From positions 36,437,229-36,501,228 of the forward strand of contig CM049314.1 of NCBI GenBank assembly GCA_026874595.1: DNA of 64,000 bases, in the 5' to 3' direction. Shown one piece after another: positions 47,553-58,932 of the stretch. A model generated the notes under the pieces. It saw only the letters and a program-made list of their open reading frames with translations. It did not search any database and was not told where the DNA came from. The stretch's first letter is position 1; every line of letters begins with the position of its first letter. This DNA is from Sipunculus nudus (Eukaryota; Annelida; Sipuncula; Golfingiida; Sipunculidae). The translations under genes and the position numbers were made by a program.

Positions 47553-47897
47553 ACTAGATGTGTCGGAACAATACGAATGCCCCCGCCTGGGGCAAATTAG
47601 AAACATTTGTAAAATTTTGAAAAATTTTTTAAGTTCAGGAGGTGTCTTATGGTCAAAAGTAGGTCAACAAGGGCAAAATGCAAACTCGATCTGTAACAGG
47701 TCATTATCAAGCAACACACCAAAAATCAGGCCAGTATATGCAGGCATTGTGAAAAAAAGTCCATACATGTGCATTTTCCATAAAAATTTCTGTCTTTCAT
47801 GAAATTTTCTATGTTTAGGAGCCGTAAAACAATCAAAAGTAGGTCAACCGGGACGAAACGCGAACTCCATCTGTAACTGTCATTATCTGCCCACACA
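47553..47897 (+). mobile_element. Family G HINE-like element, 5' part
   Basis: Starts ACTAGATGTGTCGGAACAAT, with hairpin GCCCC-CGCCT-GGGGC near 47579-47593, then about two units with 'GGTCAAAAGTAGGTCAAC' and 'CGATCTGTAAC(T)GGTCATTATC'. It is interrupted at about 47897 by the 5' end of a family D element. The remainder is at 51149-51975. Confidence 0.7.
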
Positions 47898-50800
47898 TAA
47901 ACAAGGGACCTATGGGTCACTATGCTCAGCTGACGTTTACCTTGAAGGTAAAAATCTAAAATAATATCTAATGGAGATAAAGTGTAAGAGGAAGAGGTAA
48001 TAAAGGCCATGGTTGGTTTATATGATTGATTTGTATTGATGAGCAAGAAATTGTTGCAAAAAATATTTTGTGACCTGACCATGTGTTTCCTAATGTTGAA
48101 ACTAAAGCATGTGAGCAGTTTGTGAACAAATGATCTGTACTATTACCATGATCATTAGTTGGTTTTTCAATTAACTGTTGACATTTCAGTAGTTTACACA
48201 TTTGTTCAATTGCATCTATTTTTTTTGTATAAAATATATTATTAAATATATATGTATTTTTTATGAAATGTATACAGTTGAAATATAGCTAATTAACAAC
48301 ATAAAACAGGGCAAACAAAGCCTGATCTCAAATTATGCTGAGGCAGGAAAATAATGAACAAATGTTTGTATTAAATCCTCATTTTTTTATCACATCAATT
48401 ATTTTCTACTTTAAGTTTATTTTCTATACATTTCCATATAACATATATATCTGAATATAAAAGTTGATTCATAATTCTCAATTGCATCATCATAAATCTC
48501 AATCTTGTCAGATAACACCACATCATGCATACAAATGTTTATTTATTTTTTACCACAAAAATAGATCTTTTAAATCTGCAAAACAATAAATATCTAAAAA
48601 TAATACTTGATTTAGATTTCACAATTTTTAATTGTGTCTTTATTTATCCATAATGTGCTTCATATTTTCTAATAATTTAAGCATACTGATGGGTTCATTT
48701 ATATTTGTTAAAATCATTTAAAAGAAAATTGATTTCTTTAAAAATGCCACATTACACAACATTGCATCTTCTGGATTACACCTTGAATTATTTTTTCAAT
48801 GAAAGTTTTTGCATATCAGTGTGGAAACAGCATTACAATTAAGGAGATACAGTGAAAACAGTAACAACTAGAATACGGGTAGTCGACAAGCGACTACTTG
48901 TATCCGCCTAAATCAGAGTGGAACGGGTGAAGTGTTGCATATTAGCATGGATGTCTGCAGCCAAATTGTGTATGTAGGTTGCGCTACCTACCAAAAAATC
49001 CAGAAAGCTCTAGTATGAGTGATTTTATCCCATGGCAGACAAACAGATGGGAGCTGTGCAAACATGGCTGCAGGTGGTGCCACCATTTTTGGTGTATGTT
49101 ATAAAGCTCTCCAAGGGCTACATTTGTGCAAAACAATTTTCCTGATCGGTCAAACGGTTCCTGAGATATGAGCTTGGATGTCTGCAGCGTAAACGTGAAT
49201 GTAGGTGGCGCAACCTGTCATAAAATCAGAAAAGCTATCCAGGATGTATAGGCATGCCAAATTTCAGGTGAATTAGTCAAGTCACTGCAGAGATATGAGT
49301 GATTTTAACCGAAGGCAGACAAACAGATGGACACTGTGCAAACATGGTTGCAGGTAGCGCCACCATTTTTGGTGTATGTTATAAAGCTCTCCTAGGGCTA
49401 CATTTGTGCAAAAGAATTTTCCTGATCGGTCAAACGGTTCCCGAGATATGAGCTTTGATGTCTGCAGCATAAACGTGAATGTAGGTGGCGCCACCTGTCA
49501 TAAAATCAGAAAAGCTATCCAGGATGTATACCCATGCCCAATTTCAGGTGAATTAGTCAAGTCACTGCAGAGATATGAGTGATTTTAACCCAAGGCAGAC
49601 GAACAGATGGACACTGTGCAAACATGGTTGCAGGTGGCGCCACCATTTTTGGTGTATGTTATAAAGCTCTCCAAGGGCTACATTTGTGCAAAAGAATTTT
49701 CCTGATTGGTCAAACGGTTCCAGAGATATGAGCTTGGATGTCTGCAGCGTAAACGTGAATGTAGGTGGCGCCACCTGTCATAAAATCAGAAAAGCTATCC
49801 AGGATGTTTACGCATGCCCAATTTCAGGTGAATTAGTCAAGTCACTGCAGAGATATGAGTGATTTTAACCCAAGGCAGATGAACAGACGGACACTGAGCA
49901 AACATGGTTGCAGGTGGCGCCACCATTTTTGGTGTATGTTATAAAGCTCTCCGAGGGCTACATTTGTGCAAAAAAATTTTCCTGATCGGTCATACGGTTC
50001 CCGAGATATGTGGGTTTATGTGTGGAAACAGACGCACAAACGGACGCAGAGCGCAAAGGAAAGGTCAGAGGTCAAAACACAATCGGGGCACAGCAGTTCA
50101 CATGTGACCCAAACATAATCCCGGGTTTCGGAAAATTCCGCCCAGCGGTTACGGAGGAGTTCTCCGGACACCTACGCGGCGGCGGCGGCGGCCAGCTGAA
50201 AACATAGTATCCGCAAAACTCTGTTTTGGCGGATAGAATTACTGCATAACACTTGGTGGGTTGGGTTTGCAGGGGGGGGGGGGGGTGATGATATGAGAAT
50301 AACTGTACACCTGTCACAGCAGGGGATCTCCCCCAGTGACTGTAACAGATCAGAAACCCTGGCATAGCTGACTTCCAGTGACCTGGAGTGGGACCCTGCA
50401 TCTGCAATCACGGCAAGTGACTACAGAAAAAAAAAATCAATAACTAGCTTAATTTTCAAGCTTTTATTTTCAAATTTCAGATTTAGACAAACTAGATATT
50501 TATGTTTACATGCTGTGAAAATTAAATCAATGGTGCTTACAGGAAAAAAACGTGCCATGGTCAAAGTTGGGCAAAATTTAAGGTACTGATTTTTTTTTAT
50601 GCTAATAACTTAAAAAATTTACAAAATTCAGATCTAATTTTGGGTAAACAACTGAATCTTAATTAAACATAGTTATATACTTGAGAAAATAGACTCTAGT
50701 TTCAAAATTTTTCATGTTATGTGAGTTATTATTTTTTCTGATTTTTTACAAAGTCCATTATGTTTGGGCCCATAACTTAAAGAATTTATACTTTACAGAC

Positions 50801-51148
50801 TTAATTTCTGTCATGTACATAGGAACTATATAGAGGAATAATTATGGTAAATATGAGGAAAAACAGATGAGTGGTTTTGATATTAGGCAGTCCTGAAGTG
50901 TGAAAATAGGATTTTAATAAAAAATTGAGGTTTTTCCTTAATTTCTCAAAGGAACGAAGTCGCAAAGACCCAGTTTTCGGCTTGGTAGGAGATCTTGGGG
51001 ACATCTAACATTATGCTGAATTTTGGATTCCTAGGTCTTACGGTTTCAAAACGTGCCACATCTACGGACGGACGGACGGACGGACGGACGGACGACGGAC
51101 AATGGACCACGACTATAGCTCAGATGACTTATAGTCAGCTGAGCTAAA
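47898..51148 (+). mobile_element. Family D element inserted in family G
   Basis: 5' end AACAAGGGACCTATGGGTCA (palindromic GACC/GGTC hairpin), then GCTCAGCTGACG. The 3' portion from about 50440 has 'GGTTTTGATATTAGGCAGTC', 'AATTTCTCAAAGGAACGAAG', a (GGAC)n run at 51065-51095 and the 3' hairpin AGCTCAGATGACTTATAGTC/AGCTGAGCT at 51117-51146. The middle is occupied by the second p copy with family A copy 2. Confidence 0.65.
48866..50238 (+). mobile_element. Family A HINE-like element, copy 2
   Basis: Same ends as copy 1: CTAGAATACGG, hairpin GTAGTCG/CGACTAC (48879-48897), TGTATCCGCC (48899-48908). The 3' end has GCGGCGGCGG and hairpin TATCCGCAAAAC...GTTTTGGCGGATA (50208-50235). The core has about 280-bp dimeric units with GGTGGCGCCACC. 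No protein. Confidence 0.85.
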
Positions 51149-51975
51149 AATCATGGTGGTATCTGCAGGCATTGAGGAAAAAAAGTCAGTACATATGGAT
51201 TTGTTATGAAAATTTCTATTTTTCATGAAACTTTCTATGTTCAGGACGGTCAAATGGTCAAAAGTAGGTCAACTGGGACAAAACAAGAACTCGATCTGTA
51301 ACTGGTCATTATCTGCCTACACACCAAAAATCAGGCCCGTATCTGCAGGCACTGCAAAAAAAAGTCCATACATGTGCACTTTTTTTATGAAATTTTCTAT
51401 GTTGGAGCACCGTCAAATGGTCAAAAGTAGGTCAACTGGGACAAAACGAGAACTCGATCTGTAACTGGTCATTATCTGCCCACACACAAAAAATCAGGCC
51501 AATATCTGCAGGTATTGCGAAGAAAAGTCTGTACAAGTGTATTTGTCATGAAAATTTATATTTTACATGAAATTTTCTATGTTCAGGAGCCGTAAAACAA
51601 TCAAAAGTAAGTCAACTGGGACGAAACACGAACTCTATCTGTAACTGGTCAATATCTGCCCACACACCAAAAATCAGGCCAATATCTGCCGGCATTGCGA
51701 AAAAAAGTCCGTACATGTGTATTTGTCATGAAATTTCATATTTTTCATGAAATTTTCTATGTTCAGGAGCTGTAAAACCGTCAAAAGTAGGTCAACCGGG
51801 ACAAAACGCAATTTTGATCTGTAACTGGTCTATATCTGCCCACACACCAAAAATCAGGTCAATATCTGCAGGCATTGCGAAAAAAAGTCCGTACAACTGT
51901 TTGATTTCGGAATGACGGAAGGACGGACATGGGTAAAACTAAATGCCCCGGCCACTTTGTGGAGGGGGCATAAAA
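51149..51975 (+). mobile_element. Family G HINE-like element, 3' part
   Basis: About five units of roughly 170 bp with 'GTCAAAAGTAGGTCAACTGG', 'ATCTGTAACTGGTCATTATC' and 'AAAAATCAGGCCAATATCTG'. It ends with GACGGAAGGACGGACATGGG and the hairpin ATGCCCCGGCC...GGAGGGGGCAT (51942-51971), then A's. Confidence 0.75.
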
Positions 51976-52427
51976 AAAAAAATATCTGAAAATAAGATTG
52001 GAACAAAAATTCAAAATTGTGCCTTTATTTATCCATAATTTGGCTCATACATAATCACTTTATGCATATTGATGGGTTTAATTATTTTTAAATCTGTTGA
52101 ATTTATTGAAAAGAAAATCTATTTCTTTTAAAAATGCAATATTACCACACATGGCATCTTCTTGATTACTCCTTGTATACTTTTTTCAAGAAATTTCTTG
52201 TAATATGGAGTGGAAACAGCATTACAATTAAAGAAATTCAAACAATAACAATTGCTGCATTATATATGAGAATAACTGTACACCTGCGACAGCAGGAGAT
52301 CTCCCCCAGTGACCTTTTACAATTTACAAATCATGTACCCTGACAAAGCTGACCTCCACTAACCAGACGTGGGCTGCCTGCAGCTTGACAATGCAGGTTA
52401 ATTCAACAGTCTCCAAAAAAAAAAAAC

Positions 52428-53801
52428 TAGACATTTCTTGGCACCACAGGTGCCAGAGTATCCCCAGACATAGTAGCCCCCCCCCCCCCCCCCCCCTTAA
52501 AGAAAAGACCCCCATTTTTAGCAGCATATACTGACACTTGGCATATTTATTGTTTCTTCCATCTAACAATCCACAATCTTGTTGAAGATGTTGGTCCTGT
52601 GACCTTGATCTTTTTAAAGATGTGTCCTGTGACCTTGACCCCAAAATTTCGGGTCTTGCTTTTCCAATGGGACATATGCAAGTCAAGTTTGAAATCTATA
52701 CATCAATAAAGCAGGAATTATCATCCAAAAAAACTAATTTTTGGACAGATGGCTCCTGTGACCTTCACCTTTGACCTTGTGACCTCAAAATTGATAGTGT
52801 TCTTCCTCTCTTGGCAGGAGAACTATATGTGCAAGATGAAAGATCTGAGATGAAATGTTTGGCTGAAAATGCATCCACATCTTTTAAAAGATGTGTCCTG
52901 TGACCTTGACCTTTGACCTCATGACCCCAAAATCAATTTGGGTCTTGCTTTTCCAATGGGACATATACAAGTCTAGTTTGAAATCCATACATCAATAAAA
53001 GCAGGAACTATCATCCAGAAACTAATTTTTGAACAGATAGCTCCTGTGGCCTTGACCTTTGACCTTGTGACCCTAAAAATGTATATGGATCATCCACTAT
53101 TGGCAAGTGAGCTATATATTCAAGATGGAAGACCTAGGATGAAAGTTTGGCTTAAAATGCATCCACAGTATCTTTTAAAATGCCAGTCCAGTGACCTTGA
53201 CCTTCGACCTAATGACCCTAGAACTGATAGGGTTCTTACTTTAGTGGTGGGCCATACATAAGTCATGTTTGAAATCCATATGGCTATCAACACTGGAGAT
53301 ATCATAAGAGGTGTGTGATTTTCACCATATATGGCAATATTCAAGGTCAAGGCCACTATCATAGGAAAGGTCATGACCCCAATTTAAATAAACATCATCC
53401 CATAACCCATACCTATGTATATGCATAATATAAAAGAAATCTGTCCATTAATTTTTGACTTATAATAGGTGGCGCCACCAGTTTCTGGAACATGACAACC
53501 CTATCCATGATCTTCCATCAACTTGATTTTGGGATAAATCCATGCAAGATTTCTTGATATATTAAAGAATTTGTGTGATTTCCCCCTAAATTGGACCTAT
53601 TCAAGGTCAAGGACACTCTCTTAGTAAAGGTCATGACCTCATTTTAAATAGGCATCGTCCTTTTACCCATATCTATACATATACCAAGTTTGGTAAAGTT
53701 CCGTGAAATATTTATTGGGTTATCGCGCCAACAAGATTTATATGCGGCGGCGGCGGGACCGGTATGAAAACATAGTATCCCCCGACTTTGTCTGGGGATA
53801 C
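52428..53801 (+). mobile_element. Family B HINE-like element, copy 2 (short array)
   Basis: 5' hairpin GGCACC-ACA-GGTGCC (52440-52454), GTATCCCCAGAC (52458-52469), a C run at 52477-52496. It has only two to three of the 288-bp units, then the same post-array segment as copy 1 including GGTGGCGCCACC (53466). It ends with GCGGCGGCGGG and the 3' hairpin closing with GTCTGGGGATAC (53790-53801). Confidence 0.88.
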
Positions 53802-53804
53802 AAT

Positions 53805-54555
53805 AACTAGCCTAATTTTTTTAGATTTTAATTTCTTGAGTAAAAGTTTGAGGTATCCATGATCTATGGAAATGCAAAATTTCAGGCCAATACGACAAAT
53901 CATTCCTGAGAAAAGGGCATTAATTAATTCAACAAAACGAGGGGGTAGGTGGCGCCACCTATCTGGTTTTCAAGAAAACTTTCCAAGATGGATGGACATG
54001 CCAAATATCAGACCAATACTTTGAACAATTCCTGAAATATGGGCAATTTTCACCTAAGGCAAACGAATGAATGGATGCCACATGTAAATGATTGTGGATG
54101 GCGCCACCAGTGTAAAGTACAAGATGGAGGTATCCAAGATCTACGGACATACACAAATTCAGCCCAATACATTGAACAACCATTAAGATGAATAGATGAC
54201 AAACACATAGATGGACGCCACGCAAAAACCACTGCAGGCGGTGCCACCAGCCTCGAGTACGAGATGGAGAGATCAATGATTTATGGACATGCAAAATTTC
54301 AGCTCAATAAATTTGACCACTTGTGAGACATGGGCTGTTATCTAACAGGCACCCTGATTCACACTGCACAAAAAATATTACAGGTGGCGCCACCAGTCTT
54401 TGTTATGACCACATACATACATGAGCAGATAACTATGTCAGGTTTCGGAAAGATAGGTTTAAGAGACTTACAGGAGTTCTCAGGAAACGAAAGCAGCAGA
54501 ACCCGAATAAAAACATAGCATCTTCAAAACTCTGTTTTGGCAAATACAATTACAC
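53805..54555 (+). mobile_element. Family C, diverged family A-like element
   Basis: Core units carry GGTGGCGCCACC or near variants at about 53948, 54098, 54240 and 54384, with 'CAATTCCTGAAATATGGGCA' and 'CGAATGAATGGATGCCACA'. The 3' end CATCTTCAAAACTCTGTTTTGGC followed by AAATACAATTAC is a decayed version of the family A 3' hairpin. The 5' end is not clear. Confidence 0.55.
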
Positions 54556-55605
54556 AATACTGACCTAATTTCTGGCATATTCATAGGAAACATATAAAGG
54601 AATATTTATGCCAGAGAGGACAAACCAGATCTTGTGGTTTTGATATTAGGCATTCGATCTTTACACAGCGCTTTAACTATAGGCCTACTGCCTATATGGT
54701 AAGTGCTGTTTGTTATGATCTCGTATCCTGAATTGCTACACCAGAGGGGAGCACTGTATTTTTGTCCAATCAGATGAGACCTTGTACTGGAAGACACGGC
54801 CAAGCGTGGAATACATGGAGCCAATCATGTTCATTTCGTTTTGAGTGACAGCTCATCGTCCTGGTAACCGTCTGAACAGGCCACAGGCTTGGAGAGAATT
54901 GCCCCAGACGTGGTTTGCTTAGGGCCTTGGGCACCTATGATGCCCGGCCGGTGAGCTGTAATTCAAACGAAACATAACAACAAAGGCTGCGTGAATACCT
55001 TGCTGGCTGGTTTTTTTAGTGCAGCAGACAGCAGATACATCGCTACGCTAACACAGCCATACTGAAAGAATCAAATCCGTCGATGATGGGAGAATGAAGA
55101 GGGAGCAATTAAAATTCGACCGTAAACTGTCTTCAAATGGCCTTTAAAGCACAGCTATGGGCGAGCCAGGATGCCTGTCAAGTGTTTATTGGCACCTGGT
55201 TGGCTACTTGTCACATCATATGCATGTGTTTTTCAGCGGACAACGAACCGCTATCTGGTGTCTAAATATATCATAAACGGTCAAAGCTGGCAGCGTGAAA
55301 ATCAGTTGCTTCTTTAGAAGCGCAAGATTTCTGCTGCCTCAGGAGCATATATTAGGAAGTCTTGAAGTGTAACAATAGTCTTTTTATGGAAAATTAAGGT
55401 TTTTCATTAATTTCTCAAAGGAATGAAGTCGCAGTTACACAGTTTTGGGTTTGTTAGGAGAACTGAGAACAGGTAACTGCATGTTGAATTTTGGATTCAT
55501 AAGTCCGAGGTTTCAAAACATGCCCTGTTAACAGACTGACACCTGGATGACAAACAAAGGACCATTACTACAGCTCAGATGACTTATAGTCAGCTGAGCT
55601 AATGA
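54556..55605 (+). mobile_element. Family D 3' part, interrupted by element X
   Basis: 54556-54650 and 55349-55605 together match the family D sequence at about 50790-51148. They end in AGCTCAGATGACTTATAGTC followed by AGCTGAGCT (55571-55599). The break lies in the word GATATTAGGCAGTC and is filled by element X. No (GGAC) run remains in this copy. Confidence 0.7.
54651..55348 (+). mobile_element. Element X, copy 1, non-autonomous DNA transposon
   Basis: It is inserted in a family D element and flanked by an 8-bp direct repeat ATATTAGG (54643-54650 and 55349-55356). An uninterrupted D copy has this word once. Ends are (C)GATCTTTACACAGCGC and GCTGCCTCAGGAGC. About 700 bp, no transposase. An 8-bp target duplication fits hAT-type integration, but the ends are not diagnostic. 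A shorter inverted copy is at 58933-59410. Confidence 0.75.
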
Positions 55606-55830
55606 AAATGAGATATTACTTCTTCTCCACTCAGACTCTAGGTATCAGCCAGTTGAATTAGGCAATAGGAACCTGGCATGGTTGTAAACACTGCAACGTA
55701 TTACAGGAAGGATGTTTATAAAAATTAAGGGTCTATCCCCAAAATGAGCTGCTTTTGCAGGAGTTAGGTTCATTTGCATAGATTCCAAACCTAATTTGTA
55801 TGGAATTCCTACTGGGTCTTTCCAACGATC

Positions 55831-55886
55831 CTCTCACCAAACCTTGCTGCTGGGCTCGCGAGCACGGCAGCAAGGTTTGGTGAGAG
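55831..55886. repeat. Perfect 20-bp-arm hairpin with palindromic loop
   Basis: CTCTCACCAAACCTTGCTGC (55831-55850) is the exact reverse complement of 55867-55886. The 16-bp spacer contains a second palindrome GCTCGCGAGC. No coding role seen. Confidence 0.9.
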
Positions 55887-56399
55887 TGATGGTGTGTTGG
55901 GTGGTACAAACTGTAGCAATCTCTTAGTCCTGCTGGATCAGTTTCAACATTTAAGGAGTGAATTTTTAATTACTTCAGTGCTAAGAACAAGATTATTATT
56001 AATTAAGAGCTGATACAATGATCAAAAACAGTATTAACCCCCCTCTGATTGTATACTGCTGTATAAATATTTAAACCAATTATGCATGTATTTTACAGAG
56101 ATTGCAGTCTTTCCGTGTTAAATATGAAAATGCACTATTTGTTATCAAATAATGCAAACCTCCTAAAACTGAAACAACCTTGGCATCAATACATTGACAG
56201 TGAAACACCATTCACATGTGACATTAATGATAATAAAAAATGTGACCACTGTTTGCCTCCATCTTGTTTACACAATCCGCCATAAGCCATCACAATCCCA
56301 CGATTTCCAAGCCGAGTATAATATCTGTTACATCTATATGATATTTCTGACAGTCGGCATGATTAACCATTTTACCTGGTACACGGACTTGACCTGATA

Positions 56400-57060
56400 T
56401 TCGGCCAGTCCTTTGCTTTCCTGGGTCATTTCGCAACAGCTGATTGCGAGATGGTCGGGGCCCTGGTCCCGTTATAGTCCCTCACTACTGACCCCTCAAT
56501 ATTACCTACTTACACTTTCGACAAAACAACTCACTGTTTTTTAACATGGAAGGGATCTCAGAAAAATATTATGCCCGTGGTTGACACAATGGCCGCAATG
56601 TCGTCCTCAAAATTTCGGATATCTCCGGAATTTTTAGCAGCCGAGTTAGGAACAAAAACAGACGCCAGGCTGGTCGGAAGTTACCAAAACAAGGGCAATG
56701 GTGGGCTAATTTTTCCCCGTTGCAGGCTATTTATGATTTCATTTTCTATTAATTTGCACAATATTTTCAATTAAACGTACTTGAGTGTGAAAATAATGAA
56801 ATAAACGCTGGATGTTGAGGATGACAGCCCTTCCTCTCTCAGTCTCTTCCTTCAACCTGATCTGCTACGGGAGACCAACAACACAAAATCACCATATGAC
56901 TGCACCCGTAAAATATAGTTCCGCGAGCTACTTTCTTGCTTTTGGTTTTAAATATTGACTCTTTTCGTTAAACACAAGAACCAATCGTGATAAATGTTCG
57001 TTCTCAGCTGGACAAATGCAAAGATTATCTTGTGCAATTATTTTGTGTTTTTAACCAAAT
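56400..57060 (-). promoter_or_regulatory. TRIP12: Possible TRIP12 promoter and non-coding first exon
   Basis: CpG-richer than the surroundings (CGGATATCTCCGG, CCGCGAG, GTCGTCC), free of recognisable repeats, and upstream of the start-codon exon. On the minus strand a GTAAGT donor at 56513-56508 could end a non-coding exon at 56514. There is no TATA box or transcript evidence. The intron to exon 2 would be about 15.5 kb. Confidence 0.3.
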
Positions 57061-58762
57061 ATTATTCCGCCTGGTACATAATCTTGGTTACCCATAGTGA
57101 ATGGTCTCGGCAAAACAGGTCCAGTCGCGTGATGTGGGTGCAGGGCTAAAAATAGCTTTGGGCGGGCATGCACATGCAAAAATCGTGAATACATATATAA
57201 ACTTTGCATACGTATGTAAATATAAAAAGGTCACGGGGATAAGCCATACGTTGATGAAGTTCGATATTCTTATAGGTTTTTTGCCTGTTGATACAACTCA
57301 TCATTATTAAATCTGAAAAATTCGTCACAAAATTTCATATATAGCTAGAAAATATATTTAAGGGAAATTAAGAAAGAAAAAAAAAAATGATGAAAATTTT
57401 ATGGATTCCTAACTGAAAAGAAAATCTAATTACTGGCTATATATCTCGATAAATATGATATTCTCATTTCCGATATATATGTGTATATATATATGTCAGC
57501 ATATAAGATATAGGGCATTCACATATCAGGTTGTTAAACATATATATAGGCCTATATTAATAAGTATATAACTATATAGTTTTCTCCTTAAAATATTGTG
57601 TTACCTGCCAATAGTTTGTTCCAAGACCGCATTCTAACTTCTGTACACGAGGGGAAATAAACTTGTACTGAGCACGATTATAAGTCGCACAAAGCGTTTA
57701 TATAACCCGACACCTGGTAGCCGTACCGCGCAACTTCAAGATTTCAAGCTTCAAAACGTTTTTCTTCTATTTCGTCTTTCACATTTCTTCTCCTTGTTTC
57801 GAAGCTGTCGCACGATCGCAGGATCGGTCACAAATCTGGTCACGCAGTCAAGGACACATATTTGGACTGTGTTTATTCACACAAAGAACCATGTATACAA
57901 CATATAAAACAACATTGAGAAAGTATAAGTCCGTGTCCCGGGATTGTATTTTATTGGAGAATTTTGTAGCAAAAAAAAACTTATTTGTATCTTTAATGTA
58001 TATTGAACTACCATCCATATGAATAAAGGAGAGTAAATTTGAATTTTGTTATTAATTGAATCTAATAAACATTTTCTGTGCATGGGTAGGCCTACGTGTT
58101 TCATCATATTAAACATACATGACGCAACATTAGGCCTACCGGATCCACCTTTTGCCATACTTTAACCGTGTATAAAGTTTTTAATTTGAATTTAGGACAC
58201 TAAATAATGATTGTACCACTGTTGCATGCTTGGTTACCATACATGATCGAGCTTCTTTAAAGGGGTCTTTTCTGATATTTGCATTACTTTAATTTAATAA
58301 AGAAAATTCCTTAAATGAACCTTTTAAAACAATTGTCCAAAAAAACCGCCTATCCCACGGTACACAACTGCCAAGCTGTTCTTTTTGTTTATAACCATGT
58401 TTATAACATGTAGGGGGCAGGCCAAAATAATCTAAACATATTCAACAAAAACATTCCGCGGCAAATCAGACACACCAGAGTTTTGCAAAGGGCGTTTTTG
58501 CAACAAGTGACCTTTCAGTTTCCGCACATATGTAACCAATCGCCTTAGATAACATGTTTTTTTTGTTTATAAACATTGGTGCATGTATCGTGTTTACTAA
58601 CAGCTTATAGATAAACAAGCTCATGATACATCCGTCACAGAGGCATTATAAGAATTTTTAATAGGAATGCACCTCAATTCATTTATATGTACGCCAGGGG
58701 CGTATAGCCAGGATTGAGGGAGGGGAGAGGCCCGAAATATTTGGCAAATCCAATTGAATGAG

Positions 58763-58764
<2 letters not shown>

Positions 58765-58820
<56 letters not shown>
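58765..58820. repeat. (AT)n microsatellite
   Basis: Pure AT dinucleotide run of about 56 bp in the region upstream of TRIP12. Confidence 0.95.
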
Positions 58821-58822
<2 letters not shown>

Positions 58823-58932
58823 CCTTAAAAATTACAATTGGAAATATCCATTGTACAAGATGAATAAATAAAAAACATCATATTTGCAGGATCAGACTTA
58901 TTAAAATAAAAAAAAAAACACACACATTAATT

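Larger units (their letters stand above)
47430..52410. mobile_element. Multi-level nested element complex
   Basis: A flanking sequence 'p' (47430-47550 and 51976-52410) is split by a family G element (5' part 47553-47897, 3' part 51149-51975). G is split by a family D element (5' end 47898, 3' end 51148). D contains a second copy of p (48455-48865 and 50240-50420), which is itself split by family A copy 2 (48866-50238). The G sequence reads through across the D insertion: ...CTGCCCACACA on the left and AAAAATCA(G/T)G...TATCTGCAGGC on the right, as in intact G units. Confidence 0.7.
55606..58930. other. Upstream region of TRIP12, no coding exon seen
   Basis: Less repeat-dense than the sequence to the left. 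56400-57100 has noticeably more CpG and contains the promoter/first-exon candidate. A frame at 56571-56774 (MPVVDTMAAMSSSKFRISPE...) overlaps it on the plus strand and is unidentified. From 57300 on the sequence is AT-rich with (AT) runs, including 58765-58820. Confidence 0.4.

Noticed and set aside
41521-50207. Recurring 65-80 codon frames containing GGATTFAY- or MAPPTFTF-like starts
   Set aside because: They are translations of the GGTGGCGCCACC-bearing family A units and not genes.
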